NCBI GenBank assembly: GCA_900551705.1
Contig: URWY01000006.1
Coordinates: forward strand, 1-56,498
DNA length: 56,498 nt
Direction of reading: 5' to 3'
From: an uncultured Bacillota bacterium
GTDB taxonomy: Bacteria; Bacillota; Clostridia; Christensenellales; UBA1242
The notes below the pieces were generated by a model that was given only the letters and a program-made list of their open reading frames with translations, searched no databases and was not told the DNA's origin. The stretch's first letter is position 1. Each line of letters opens with the position of its first letter. Positions 8,101-14,871 of the stretch are shown one piece after another. The position numbers and the translations under genes were made by a program.

Positions 8101-11100
8101 GAGGGCTGGTCAGATGGCACAAAAATTTACCAACCTGGAGAAAAAATCACTTTCAGTTTAACGAATAGAAAATTGACAGCGGTATGGTCAAATTGTAGAG
8201 TAACATTCGATGCAAATGGCGGAACAGGCAGTGTAGATTCGCAAATTGTTTCAAAAGGAAGTTCAATCACTTTGCCAAGTTTAGATAGTTTCACTAGAGA
8301 AGGTTATGTTGCACTAGGTTGGTCCACTAATAAAAATGCAAATTCTGCAAGCTATTCAGCAGGAGCAAGTTACACCCCAACAAGCAATGTAACACTTTAT
8401 GTTGTTTGGAAAAAAACTTTTACTATTACATTTGATGCAAATGGTGGAACAGGTAGTGTTCCAGCGGACTTAAAGTTGTTTGGTGGAGATAATTTTACAA
8501 TCTCATCAGAAACTCCAACAAGAGAAGGTTATAGATTCTTAGGCTGGACATGGAGTTCAACAGCAACTTCAGCAAGTTATACTGCTGGCAATACTTATAC
8601 ATATTATTCAAGCTATGGAACAACACTCTATGCAGTGTGGGGAGCACCAACTACTATTACATTTGATGCAAATGGCGGAACAGGTAGTGTTCCAGCGGAT
8701 ATTAAAGTGTTTGACGGAGATAATTTTACAATCTCATTAGAAACCCCATCAAAAGAAGGCTATAGATTCTTAGGCTGGTCATGGAGCTCAACAGCAACTT
8801 ATGCAAGTTTAACGGCAGGCAATACTTATAAATATTATTCAAGCTATGGGACAACACTCTATGCAGTTTGGAAAACATCTTATAAGTTGACATTTGATTT
8901 AAATGGTGGTGTAGGTGATATTCCAACAATGGATATAGAAGCTCATACATCGGTAAATATTCCAGATACTAAACCAACAAAAGATGGATATATGTTTAAA
9001 GGTTGGGCTTGGGATGCTAATAGCTCATACGCGGATTACAATGCAGGTGATAGCTGTTATATTAACTCAGAATCAGACAAGACCTTATATGCACTTTGGG
9101 CAGAAAGAATAATCATTTCATTTGATGCTAATGGAGGAACTGGCGGTGTTCCATCAAGCATAGAAACTTATGATCAAGGAAGATTTGATATTCCAGAAGT
9201 AAGCTTAACAAAAGATGGCTATATGTTCGCTGGTTGGGCTTGGAGAGCTGATTATGACGGAACAGAATATAGAAATGGCCAAAAAGATTGTTATTTCAGT
9301 ATTAACAATTCAAATGGAAGTACAACTTTATATGCAATGTGGAGATCCCCATTAACAATAAAATTCGACTTAAACGGTGGAGAAGGAACTGTTCCAGAAG
9401 ATATTACAACTTATTACCAAGGCAGATTTGATATTCCAAAAGCAGCATTGACTAAAGAAGGATATACATTCCTTGGCTGGGATTATAATGCAAATAAATC
9501 TGGTTGGGCATATATTGAATATCAAAATGGTGCAACAGATAATGGATATTACGAACAAACAAGTAAAACTTTATATGCAATTTGGGGAGCACCTGTAAAC
9601 ATAACATTTGACTTGAATGGCGGAGAAGGAACTATTCCAGAAGATATTACTGGAATAAATTATGGTGACCAGTTTACTATTCCAAGTGTTACATTAACGA
9701 GACTAGGATACAATTTTATAGGTTGGGCAAGACGACAAAATGCTAACGGGGATTATGACTGGAGCAATGGAACAACCACATCTTCTCGCTTCATTTCAGG
9801 TAACTTTACGATTTATGCACAATGGGAAGTATTAAATAACGAAGTATTTGTGGGTTCACTTACTCAAGCAGAAATTGATGAAGTCCAAGCATTATGGAAT
9901 GGACATACACGCCTTTCAGAATTAACAAATACATCATTATTAAGTTCAATGAGTAATAATAAACTGCATTCAAGATTTAACATATTAGGATATCTAAATA
10001 ATACCAGTTTAAAATCTAACACAACCGGTAATTCATCTTATGGTATTAGTTGGAGCACGCGTTATTATAAACTTTCAACAAACTCATATACATTTGAATT
10101 TGAAAATTCATTGCCAACTGGTTGGATGTTAGTAAACTGGAGATACGAAGTTAAAGCGTCAGGGGATGTAACTATTGTCAATGGCAAGGCTCAAGCAACA
10201 ATAGATTATACTTATGTTGATTTATCTTCAGCTGATCAATCAGATAATTTCATGATCTTGTTTGTATTACCAAATCAACCAGCAGAAAGTGAATCAGTTT
10301 CTGTATCTATATCTAGTTTACCTGCTAATGCTTTGGAAGCATTACTTAATGGCACAGGAAGCGAAGCACTTAGTTACTTAACGTTATCTGGAATAACTGT
10401 TGAAATTTATGATGCGAATGGTTCATTAATTTGGATAGGTAAGCCAAATGATAGTAATGAAGGATTTGTAAAATATAGATTTGCTACAGGAACATATAAA
10501 ATCAGATTCTATACAACTAATGTTAATGGAGTTGCTTTTGTAGATAACGATAATGGAACCGAAGTTACTGGAATGAATATTTCAGAAATTACGAAAGGTG
10601 ATGGATATTCAGAATTTACTATAAATTATACTTATACAGAAGGCAATCCAAATCTCGCTATAATCTTCACGATGGCAAATGTTGATCTTGATAAAATTAT
10701 GGAAGTTCAAGCATACAAAGATTTTAGCGGACCAAGTAATATTGTTGGAAATTGGTTTAAAGGTGTATTTGCAAATATGGGAGTAGCATTTACAGACATG
10801 ACTGCTGATGAAATTAAATATGCAGGTTACTGTGGAATGTTAATTCAAGAATACTTTAATGGAAGCATTTGCTATTTGCCATCATTTAGCATTTATACTG
10901 CTGATGGTAAAATTATTGAAAATTGCGAAAATATGGCTTTAATTGCTGGTGTAGAGTATACAATTAAATTTACTGAAGAAGTTAAAGAATTGCTTATTGC
11001 AGGTAATGACACAATGTCCATTAAGAGCGTTACAGATATTACATACAATGCAGAAACAGGAACTTGGGATGCAACATTTAATGTATTTGATACTGAAGGC

Positions 11101-11205
11101 TCAATATTAATGTTCCTTACCGCAGATTTAGATCTTTCACAATATGAAGATATTCCTGCTTATGATGCAAATAACGATTATTCACAATATTTAGATATGC
11201 ATTAG
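5167..11205 (+). CDS. giant secreted BspA leucine-rich repeat and InlB B-repeat protein
   Basis: This is a 2,012-residue surface or secreted protein. A hydrophobic segment (VAIIAIALLLCFALAVGVTS, residues about 12-31) acts as signal peptide; the following ALYQARRQATGTL resembles SipW-type substrates such as TasA. A unique region follows, then BspA-type leucine-rich repeats of 23 residues (consensus LTSITIPDSVTSIGxxAFxx) in two arrays, about residues 473-640 (seven units) and 705-926 (ten units). Seven complete and one partial InlB/Flg_new B-repeats (ITFDANGGTG ... GYxFLGW ... TLYAVW) cover about 958-1555. The last 450 residues are unique, with no LPXTG, SLH or choline-binding motif. Such proteins usually mediate adhesion or host contact; that role here is inference. 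It is a single gene. Confidence 0.93.
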   Translation: MNNKTKTRSLRVAIIAIALLLCFALAVGVTSALYQARRQATGTLNMDKGIVIDYKGFNKGDENIWQRETTTSFKLFEETNAQPGQEISVYPSGIRANVDSINFYARLKLEYIFYNVANGVETKVDLPNPKSLIKTSNDFFASNWVPSTDGYYYFGENTTLNQFSKDNQNFENLFADGAKFIIEGANFEGETAGEGGGFVVNGTAINKIVVYLTLETLQGDATAEQAKDLGWAITTLNEQIVDITNIPDEKPEINIDDIISDDKKDGEITITGDPTQKLTITIGSKAFYGCSKLKLTLSNSENIEYRIATDAFSTGATIMYGIDNVSSKLINPSTSGHTTVGFDGKWQVSAPGLYLFLPSPITSTSSEYGDFQYTDDQGTWYFDLIDESGKKVDASTLSSTISRNGASTFGASTYANTDNYTAKLNKFEPKDGVTTVVIPKYLGISEDSNKFALTKIDNYNNSNLGGAFRNLNNITSIIIPDSVTSIGDWAFSSCWGLTSITIPDSVTSIGSSAFSGCIGLISVTIGNSVTSIGDSAFSYCSGLASITIPNSVTSIGNGVFSYCSGLALITIPNSVTSIGDSAFSYCSGLTSITIPDSVTSIGWRAFDGCSGLTSITIPDSVTSIGGSAFDGCSGLASIHIGARIQEVSWLPDNVSNIKITISKDNPYLATDSKAIFAKVKGKLSVSKYISADKTYKIPSAVDGLPVTSIGDEAFRNCSSLTSITIPDSVTSIGDEAFRNCSSLTSITIPDSVTSIGGSAFSGCGGLTSVTIGSGVTRIESGTFSGCSGLTSITIPDSVTIIGSYAFSGCSGLTSVTIGSGVTRIVWNAFDGCSGLTSITIPGSVTSIEDRAFSGCSGLTSVTIGNGVTIIGYGAFRDCTSLTSIVLPEGIKYIFGECFKGCTNLESITIPSTCTSIGDSAFENCSNLTTVIWNISYDLGGVNATGPELSSYTGSQTSGLTMDDVIKSAPTNVESGFTFEGWSDGTKIYQPGEKITFSLTNRKLTAVWSNCRVTFDANGGTGSVDSQIVSKGSSITLPSLDSFTREGYVALGWSTNKNANSASYSAGASYTPTSNVTLYVVWKKTFTITFDANGGTGSVPADLKLFGGDNFTISSETPTREGYRFLGWTWSSTATSASYTAGNTYTYYSSYGTTLYAVWGAPTTITFDANGGTGSVPADIKVFDGDNFTISLETPSKEGYRFLGWSWSSTATYASLTAGNTYKYYSSYGTTLYAVWKTSYKLTFDLNGGVGDIPTMDIEAHTSVNIPDTKPTKDGYMFKGWAWDANSSYADYNAGDSCYINSESDKTLYALWAERIIISFDANGGTGGVPSSIETYDQGRFDIPEVSLTKDGYMFAGWAWRADYDGTEYRNGQKDCYFSINNSNGSTTLYAMWRSPLTIKFDLNGGEGTVPEDITTYYQGRFDIPKAALTKEGYTFLGWDYNANKSGWAYIEYQNGATDNGYYEQTSKTLYAIWGAPVNITFDLNGGEGTIPEDITGINYGDQFTIPSVTLTRLGYNFIGWARRQNANGDYDWSNGTTTSSRFISGNFTIYAQWEVLNNEVFVGSLTQAEIDEVQALWNGHTRLSELTNTSLLSSMSNNKLHSRFNILGYLNNTSLKSNTTGNSSYGISWSTRYYKLSTNSYTFEFENSLPTGWMLVNWRYEVKASGDVTIVNGKAQATIDYTYVDLSSADQSDNFMILFVLPNQPAESESVSVSISSLPANALEALLNGTGSEALSYLTLSGITVEIYDANGSLIWIGKPNDSNEGFVKYRFATGTYKIRFYTTNVNGVAFVDNDNGTEVTGMNISEITKGDGYSEFTINYTYTEGNPNLAIIFTMANVDLDKIMEVQAYKDFSGPSNIVGNWFKGVFANMGVAFTDMTADEIKYAGYCGMLIQEYFNGSICYLPSFSIYTADGKIIENCENMALIAGVEYTIKFTEEVKELLIAGNDTMSIKSVTDITYNAETGTWDATFNVFDTEGSILMFLTADLDLSQYEDIPAYDANNDYSQYLDMH
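6586..7085 (+). repeat. 69-bp tandem repeat array 1 (leucine-rich repeats)
   Basis: About seven in-frame 69-base units share the core GTAACCAGCATTGGA and GGTTTAACATCAATCACAAT. They encode the first BspA-type repeat block. Confidence 0.9.
7281..7945 (+). repeat. 69-bp tandem repeat array 2 (leucine-rich repeats)
   Basis: About ten in-frame units. The first two (7282-7350 and 7351-7419) appear identical base for base, which points to a very recent duplication. Confidence 0.9.
8041..9830 (+). repeat. InlB-type B-repeat array
   Basis: One partial and seven complete units of about 220-240 bases encode the FDxNGG ... GYxFxGW ... LYAxW module. The units beginning near 8,415 and 8,650 are the most alike. 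Confidence 0.85.
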
Positions 11206-11263
11206 AATATTCTCTTATTTGCAAATTTTAAATACATTAATTAAATAAACAATTATTGTATTG

Positions 11264-11301
11264 CAAAAAACTTGGGGCCTCCTTTTACCCAAGTTTTTTT
11301 G
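11264..11301 (+). terminator. terminator of the giant surface protein gene
   Basis: AACTTGGG and CCCAAGTT pair around a pyrimidine-rich loop and are followed by seven T. Confidence 0.85.
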
Positions 11302-11347
11302 TTTGAGGAAAGTGTTAAAAGATTTTTAAATCATCTAAGATTTATTA

Positions 11348-11377
11348 AAAAACCACCAAATTATTGGTGGTTTTTAT
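11348..11377. terminator. terminator of the PadR-fusion gene (works on both strands)
   Basis: AAAACCACCAA and TTGGTGGTTTT form a perfect stem with T runs on both strands. The stop codon of the minus-strand gene lies in the loop. Confidence 0.8.
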
Positions 11378-13064
11378 TTTCAATCTTTATTAAAATTTTT
11401 TCAACCATTTTATTAATTTGAACACTAAATGCAATTATTGCGAGAAGTATAATTGGATAAATTAAAGTTGGAAGATAGGTTATATCAGTGTTTGCATTAA
11501 ATCCTAACATTAAATTGATTGCTATTACAACTAAAATCAGGCAAACAGATGCGATAATTGAATGTAAAGTTGATGTTATGTTTAGCACTGGCAATTTTGA
11601 TTTTTGATGTTTACATTCATATAGATAAATTGCAGAATAAGACAAACCTATAAGTAATATAACGCAAGGAATTATAATGAATGCCATTCTTCCATAGAAT
11701 TCAGTTTTTATACCGAAATTAAGTGCTAAACTCAAAATAATTGATATAAAAAGTAAAACAGAACAGCGAATAATATTTACAAGCCAAATATGTTTTTTAT
11801 TTAATTCAGCATTTTTGTTTTCTTGCTTATATTCGTCAAACTGTATGCCTAAATGGTTATAATAATTTTTTAAACCCATATAACTTGAAAAGGTTGGTCT
11901 CTGAGCGGAGCGTTTAATAGGTTGATTTCTTTGAGCGGGTTTTGGCGAAGATGTTGGTTCTTCTGTATGAGTATTAAAAAGATTTTCTGAGTGAGAATTT
12001 TTAAAAGAAATTGTATCATTTGGTGATGGAATTTCAATATTTAAATTCATTGGCTCAATTTTTTTAACTTTTGGAAGTTCAGTGGCTGTTTCGTATTCGT
12101 TAAGAAAAACGCCATCATTTTTATAAAAAACTTCTTCTTGTTTTTGCTCAGGACTTGATACTTCTTTATCTTCTATTTCTTCTGTTTTATTTTTTTCAGG
12201 GGCTAAGAAATATCCATCGCGAGCGGAAGCATATTTTGAGATGTTAAAAGTTGATTCAACTTTTTCTTCCTGTTTTTCTTCTGTTTTAGGAGCGAAAACT
12301 TTTTCTTTGATTTCCGTAGTTTGATCAGGCTTTTGCTCGTAATTGTCTTTTATGAAGCAAAAATCTTCTTTTTTTTCAATTTTTGGCTCATTTTTTTCGC
12401 TTTTGAAGAAATTGTTTTGATTATTTTGTTTAATTTTTTCGAATTCAGATTTTCTATCGCTTTCCGTAAATTGTTTTAATTGAACAAGTTGAGATTTAGA
12501 ATTTAGGTTTGCAATTCTTGCAGCGCGTTGAATTTTTTGTTCTTTAACTGTTTCTTGAACAGGGATTTTATCAAATAAATTATATTGCAATTCAGTTAAT
12601 TTATTATCGTCAACAACTGGGAGTTTAGGTTCTTCTTTTTTATCTTCTTTCAAAAGTTGAAACATATTCCCTTGGTCAAGAATTGTAAAGTCTTGATTTG
12701 ATTTTTGTTGTTCTTCTTTCTTTTTTTGAAATGGATTTGTGTTTAAAACAACATTTGGCGTTTCTTTTGATTGCATAAATTCTTCTGCCCATGAAGATGC
12801 AGTTTTTCTGCCAAGATCAGTCAAACGATAATAATGTCTATTGCCACCGAGTTCGCTTTCTGTCCAATAAGATGATAGCATCTCACTGGTTTCAAGCCTT
12901 TTTAGGGCGCTGTATAAACTTGGTTGTTTAAGTTCAATTTTTCCATTGGACCATTTAGAAATTTCTTCAATAATTTCATAGCCATACTTATCTCCGTCAA
13001 GCATAGTTGATAAAATTACATTATTTAATTGTCCCCTTGGAATTTCATCTAACATGTAGTTCAT
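11361..13064 (-). CDS. PadR-family regulator fused to a four-helix membrane domain
   Basis: The protein has 567 residues. Residues 1-100 form a PadR winged helix: DGDKYGYEIIEEIS, QPSLYSALKRLE and GGNRHYYRLTDLG match the family closely. Residues 100-410 are charged, Lys/Glu-rich and low in complexity, so probably a disordered linker. Residues 430-560 hold about four hydrophobic helices (LLFISIILSLALNFG, MAFIIIPCVILLIGL, IIASVCLILVVIAI, LIYPIILLAIIAFSV). PadR proteins normally have 100-200 residues and are soluble, so this would be a membrane-tethered regulator, analogous in layout to ToxR. It faces the giant surface protein gene tail to tail. AGGAG precedes the ATG. Its targets are unknown. 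Confidence 0.85.
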   Translation of the reverse strand: MNYMLDEIPRGQLNNVILSTMLDGDKYGYEIIEEISKWSNGKIELKQPSLYSALKRLETSEMLSSYWTESELGGNRHYYRLTDLGRKTASSWAEEFMQSKETPNVVLNTNPFQKKKEEQQKSNQDFTILDQGNMFQLLKEDKKEEPKLPVVDDNKLTELQYNLFDKIPVQETVKEQKIQRAARIANLNSKSQLVQLKQFTESDRKSEFEKIKQNNQNNFFKSEKNEPKIEKKEDFCFIKDNYEQKPDQTTEIKEKVFAPKTEEKQEEKVESTFNISKYASARDGYFLAPEKNKTEEIEDKEVSSPEQKQEEVFYKNDGVFLNEYETATELPKVKKIEPMNLNIEIPSPNDTISFKNSHSENLFNTHTEEPTSSPKPAQRNQPIKRSAQRPTFSSYMGLKNYYNHLGIQFDEYKQENKNAELNKKHIWLVNIIRCSVLLFISIILSLALNFGIKTEFYGRMAFIIIPCVILLIGLSYSAIYLYECKHQKSKLPVLNITSTLHSIIASVCLILVVIAINLMLGFNANTDITYLPTLIYPIILLAIIAFSVQINKMVEKILIKIENKNHQ

Positions 13065-13099
13065 TTTTGCTCCTAAAATGGTCTATATAAATTATAATT

Positions 13100-13128
13100 A
13101 TTATAACTTTACTTACATTTTGTGTCAA
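13100..13128 (-). promoter_or_regulatory. promoter of the PadR-fusion gene
   Basis: On the minus strand, TTGACA (13123-13128) and TATAAT (13100-13105) are spaced by 17 bases, a near-consensus match. Confidence 0.8.
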
Positions 13129-13145
13129 GCATATTTTGAAAGGCA

Positions 13146-13174
13146 AAATAAAAAACGCTTTAAGCGTTTTTTTG
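13146..13174 (-). terminator. terminator of the DUF1540 gene
   Basis: AAACGCTT and AAGCGTTT form a perfect stem followed on the minus strand by a T run. The stop codon lies directly upstream. Confidence 0.8.
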
Positions 13175-13342
13175 TTATTTTTGACATTCATTTTTACATT
13201 CGTAAGTTTTACAAAAGTGAGCGTCGTTTTCTTTGCAAGATGTAACTTTGATTGTGTTCATTTCGCAATTACAGCCGTCAACATTGTGAACGCATTCTTC
13301 AACATCGCAGCAAACGCCTTGATTATTTTCAGATTTTTCCAT
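13175..13342 (-). CDS. DUF1540 cysteine-rich protein
   Basis: This 55-residue protein is rich in Cys: VCCDVEECVHN, GCNCEMNTIKV, SCKENDAHFCKTYEC. The pattern C-x3-C-VHN ... C-x-C ... I-V matches DUF1540, small proteins common in Clostridia that may bind metal and are often sporulation-linked; function is unproven. It contains nine Cys. A strong GGAGGG site lies seven bases before the ATG and a terminator follows the stop, both supporting the call. Confidence 0.88.
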   Translation of the reverse strand: MEKSENNQGVCCDVEECVHNVDGCNCEMNTIKVTSCKENDAHFCKTYECKNECQK

Positions 13343-13413
13343 ATTTGCCCTCCTGAAATATCTTGTGGAGAAGCCTAAAATTTATTCATAAAAGCCCTGA
13401 AAGTTAAATATAG

Positions 13414-13442
13414 TTGACAAAAAAATCTATCTGTTTTAAAAT
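13414..13442 (+). promoter_or_regulatory. promoter giving a leaderless start at 13450
   Basis: TTGACA 13414-13419, a 17-base spacer, TAAAAT 13437-13442. The ATG at 13450 is seven bases after the -10. Confidence 0.7.
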
Positions 13443-13449
13443 AAAATAT

Positions 13450-14295
13450 ATGGAAATTATGGAAATGGAAAAGAGCACACTTTTAGATGATGTGTTGATT
13501 GATTTAGACGAAAATTCAGTTCAAACAAGTGTTCAAACAGAAACGCAAACAGACTATTCAAACGATGTTTTAGCTATTGTGTTGCTTTATAGAAATGCAA
13601 ACTTTAAAGGTGTTATCAAACCATATAATTTGGAAATTTGTGGCAAAAAAATGTATGAATGGGCAATGGAAAGTGTTTCAGATTTTGAAGTTAAAACAAT
13701 CGCATGTGATGACCATTCAAATATTGTGCCACTTATAAAACCACTTATAAATAACAAAAAAACAACCATCGTTTTGTATTCTGACACTCCGCTTATTACA
13801 AAAAATACAATTTATGAAATTCTAGATTATTTTTCAATAAGGCATTTAAATGTTTTAAAACTTAATCGTGGTTGGGTTTTTGATACAGAATATATTTCAA
13901 AAGCGGAAAGCGTGTCTAGTGTTATAACAAGAGAATTTGGGGAAAATGATTTTTTTGCGGTTGGTGACGCCTATACTTTAGAAAAAGCAACCAATGTTTT
14001 GAAAAACAGAATTTTAGATTTTCATTTGAACAATGGTGTGTTTATTGAAGATAAAAATACAACTTTTATTGATGCGAGCGTTATAATTGAGAGCGGTGCT
14101 AAAATTGAACCTAATAATGTGCTGAAAGGCGAAACATATATTGGCAAAAATGTTATTTTAGAGCCAAACAATACGATAATTTCATCAATCATTTCAAGTG
14201 GTTGCGATATTAAAAGTTCGTATGTTAAAAATAGCAAAATAACAGAAAATATGGTTGTTGGACCATTTGAATTAATAGAAGAAAAGGAAAGTTAA
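13450..14295 (+). CDS. GlmU-like protein without visible active sites
   Basis: GlmU makes UDP-GlcNAc with an N-terminal uridylyltransferase and a C-terminal beta-helix acetyltransferase, about 450 residues in all. This 281-residue relative keeps the fold markers: KPYNLEICGKKMYEWAM (cf. PK-L--I-GKPM), LYSDTPLITK (cf. YGDVPLI), and NNGVFIEDKNTTFIDASVII leading to beta-helix repeats such as TYIGKNVILEPN. The nucleotide-binding LAAGxGTRM loop is replaced by LLYRNANFKGV, and the chain stops at VGPF, before the acetyl-transfer site. The order with pth and mfd matches Bacillus glmU-pth-mfd. It overlaps pth by one base. A structural or regulatory role is an inference. Confidence 0.75.
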   Translation: MEIMEMEKSTLLDDVLIDLDENSVQTSVQTETQTDYSNDVLAIVLLYRNANFKGVIKPYNLEICGKKMYEWAMESVSDFEVKTIACDDHSNIVPLIKPLINNKKTTIVLYSDTPLITKNTIYEILDYFSIRHLNVLKLNRGWVFDTEYISKAESVSSVITREFGENDFFAVGDAYTLEKATNVLKNRILDFHLNNGVFIEDKNTTFIDASVIIESGAKIEPNNVLKGETYIGKNVILEPNNTIISSIISSGCDIKSSYVKNSKITENMVVGPFELIEEKES

Positions 14296-14867
14296 TGAAA
14301 ATTATTGTTGGACTTGGAAATCCAGAACAAAAATATTTTAAAACCTATCACAATATAGGTTTTATGTGTGTTGACAGCATTGCTGAAGATTTAGGGCTTA
14401 ACTTTTCGTTTAAAAATGCGTTAAACTCTGAAATTGCGGAAATAATAATTAATAAAAGTGAACTTTGCAAAATTTACAATCTTAAGAAAATTGTTGACGG
14501 AAAGGAAAAGTTCGTTTTTGTTAAACCACACACTTATATGAATTTAAGTGGCGATGCAGTTAAAGCTGCTATGAAAAAATTTGGCGCCAAAATAGAAGAT
14601 GTGATTGTTTGTGTTGATGATGTTGATTTGCCTGCAGGTAAGTTTAGAATCAGAGAACATGGCAGTGCGGGCACTCATAATGGACTTAGAAATATAACAG
14701 AGCGTGTTAATAGTGAAAATTTTATGCGTGTGAGAATTGGAATGGATAGCGATGAACGCGGGGAACTTTTAGACTATGTTTTATCAAATATTTCTCCAAA
14801 TAATAAAGTTTTGATAGACAATGCAATAAAAGACGCAAAAATTGCACTTTTTGACAAGATTTTATGA
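14295..14867 (+). CDS. pth: peptidyl-tRNA hydrolase
   Basis: Pth releases peptides from peptidyl-tRNA that has fallen off the ribosome. Visible markers are VGLGNPEQKY at the N-terminus, the catalytic His in TYHNIGF, KPHTYMNLSG, the DDVDLP motif and SAGTHNGLRNI. At 190 residues it has normal length with a small extra loop near residue 55. It starts one base inside the stop codon of the GlmU-like gene, and mfd begins four bases after its own stop, so the three are one operon. Confidence 0.96.
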   Translation: MKIIVGLGNPEQKYFKTYHNIGFMCVDSIAEDLGLNFSFKNALNSEIAEIIINKSELCKIYNLKKIVDGKEKFVFVKPHTYMNLSGDAVKAAMKKFGAKIEDVIVCVDDVDLPAGKFRIREHGSAGTHNGLRNITERVNSENFMRVRIGMDSDERGELLDYVLSNISPNNKVLIDNAIKDAKIALFDKIL

Positions 14868-14871
14868 AGAT

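Noticed and set aside
13136..13378. Plus-strand ORF of 80 residues with a membrane-like start
   Set aside because: It is antisense to the DUF1540 gene (13175-13342), which has Cys spacing of a known family, GGAGGG and a terminator; the plus-strand ORF has no ribosome-binding site and begins in that terminator.
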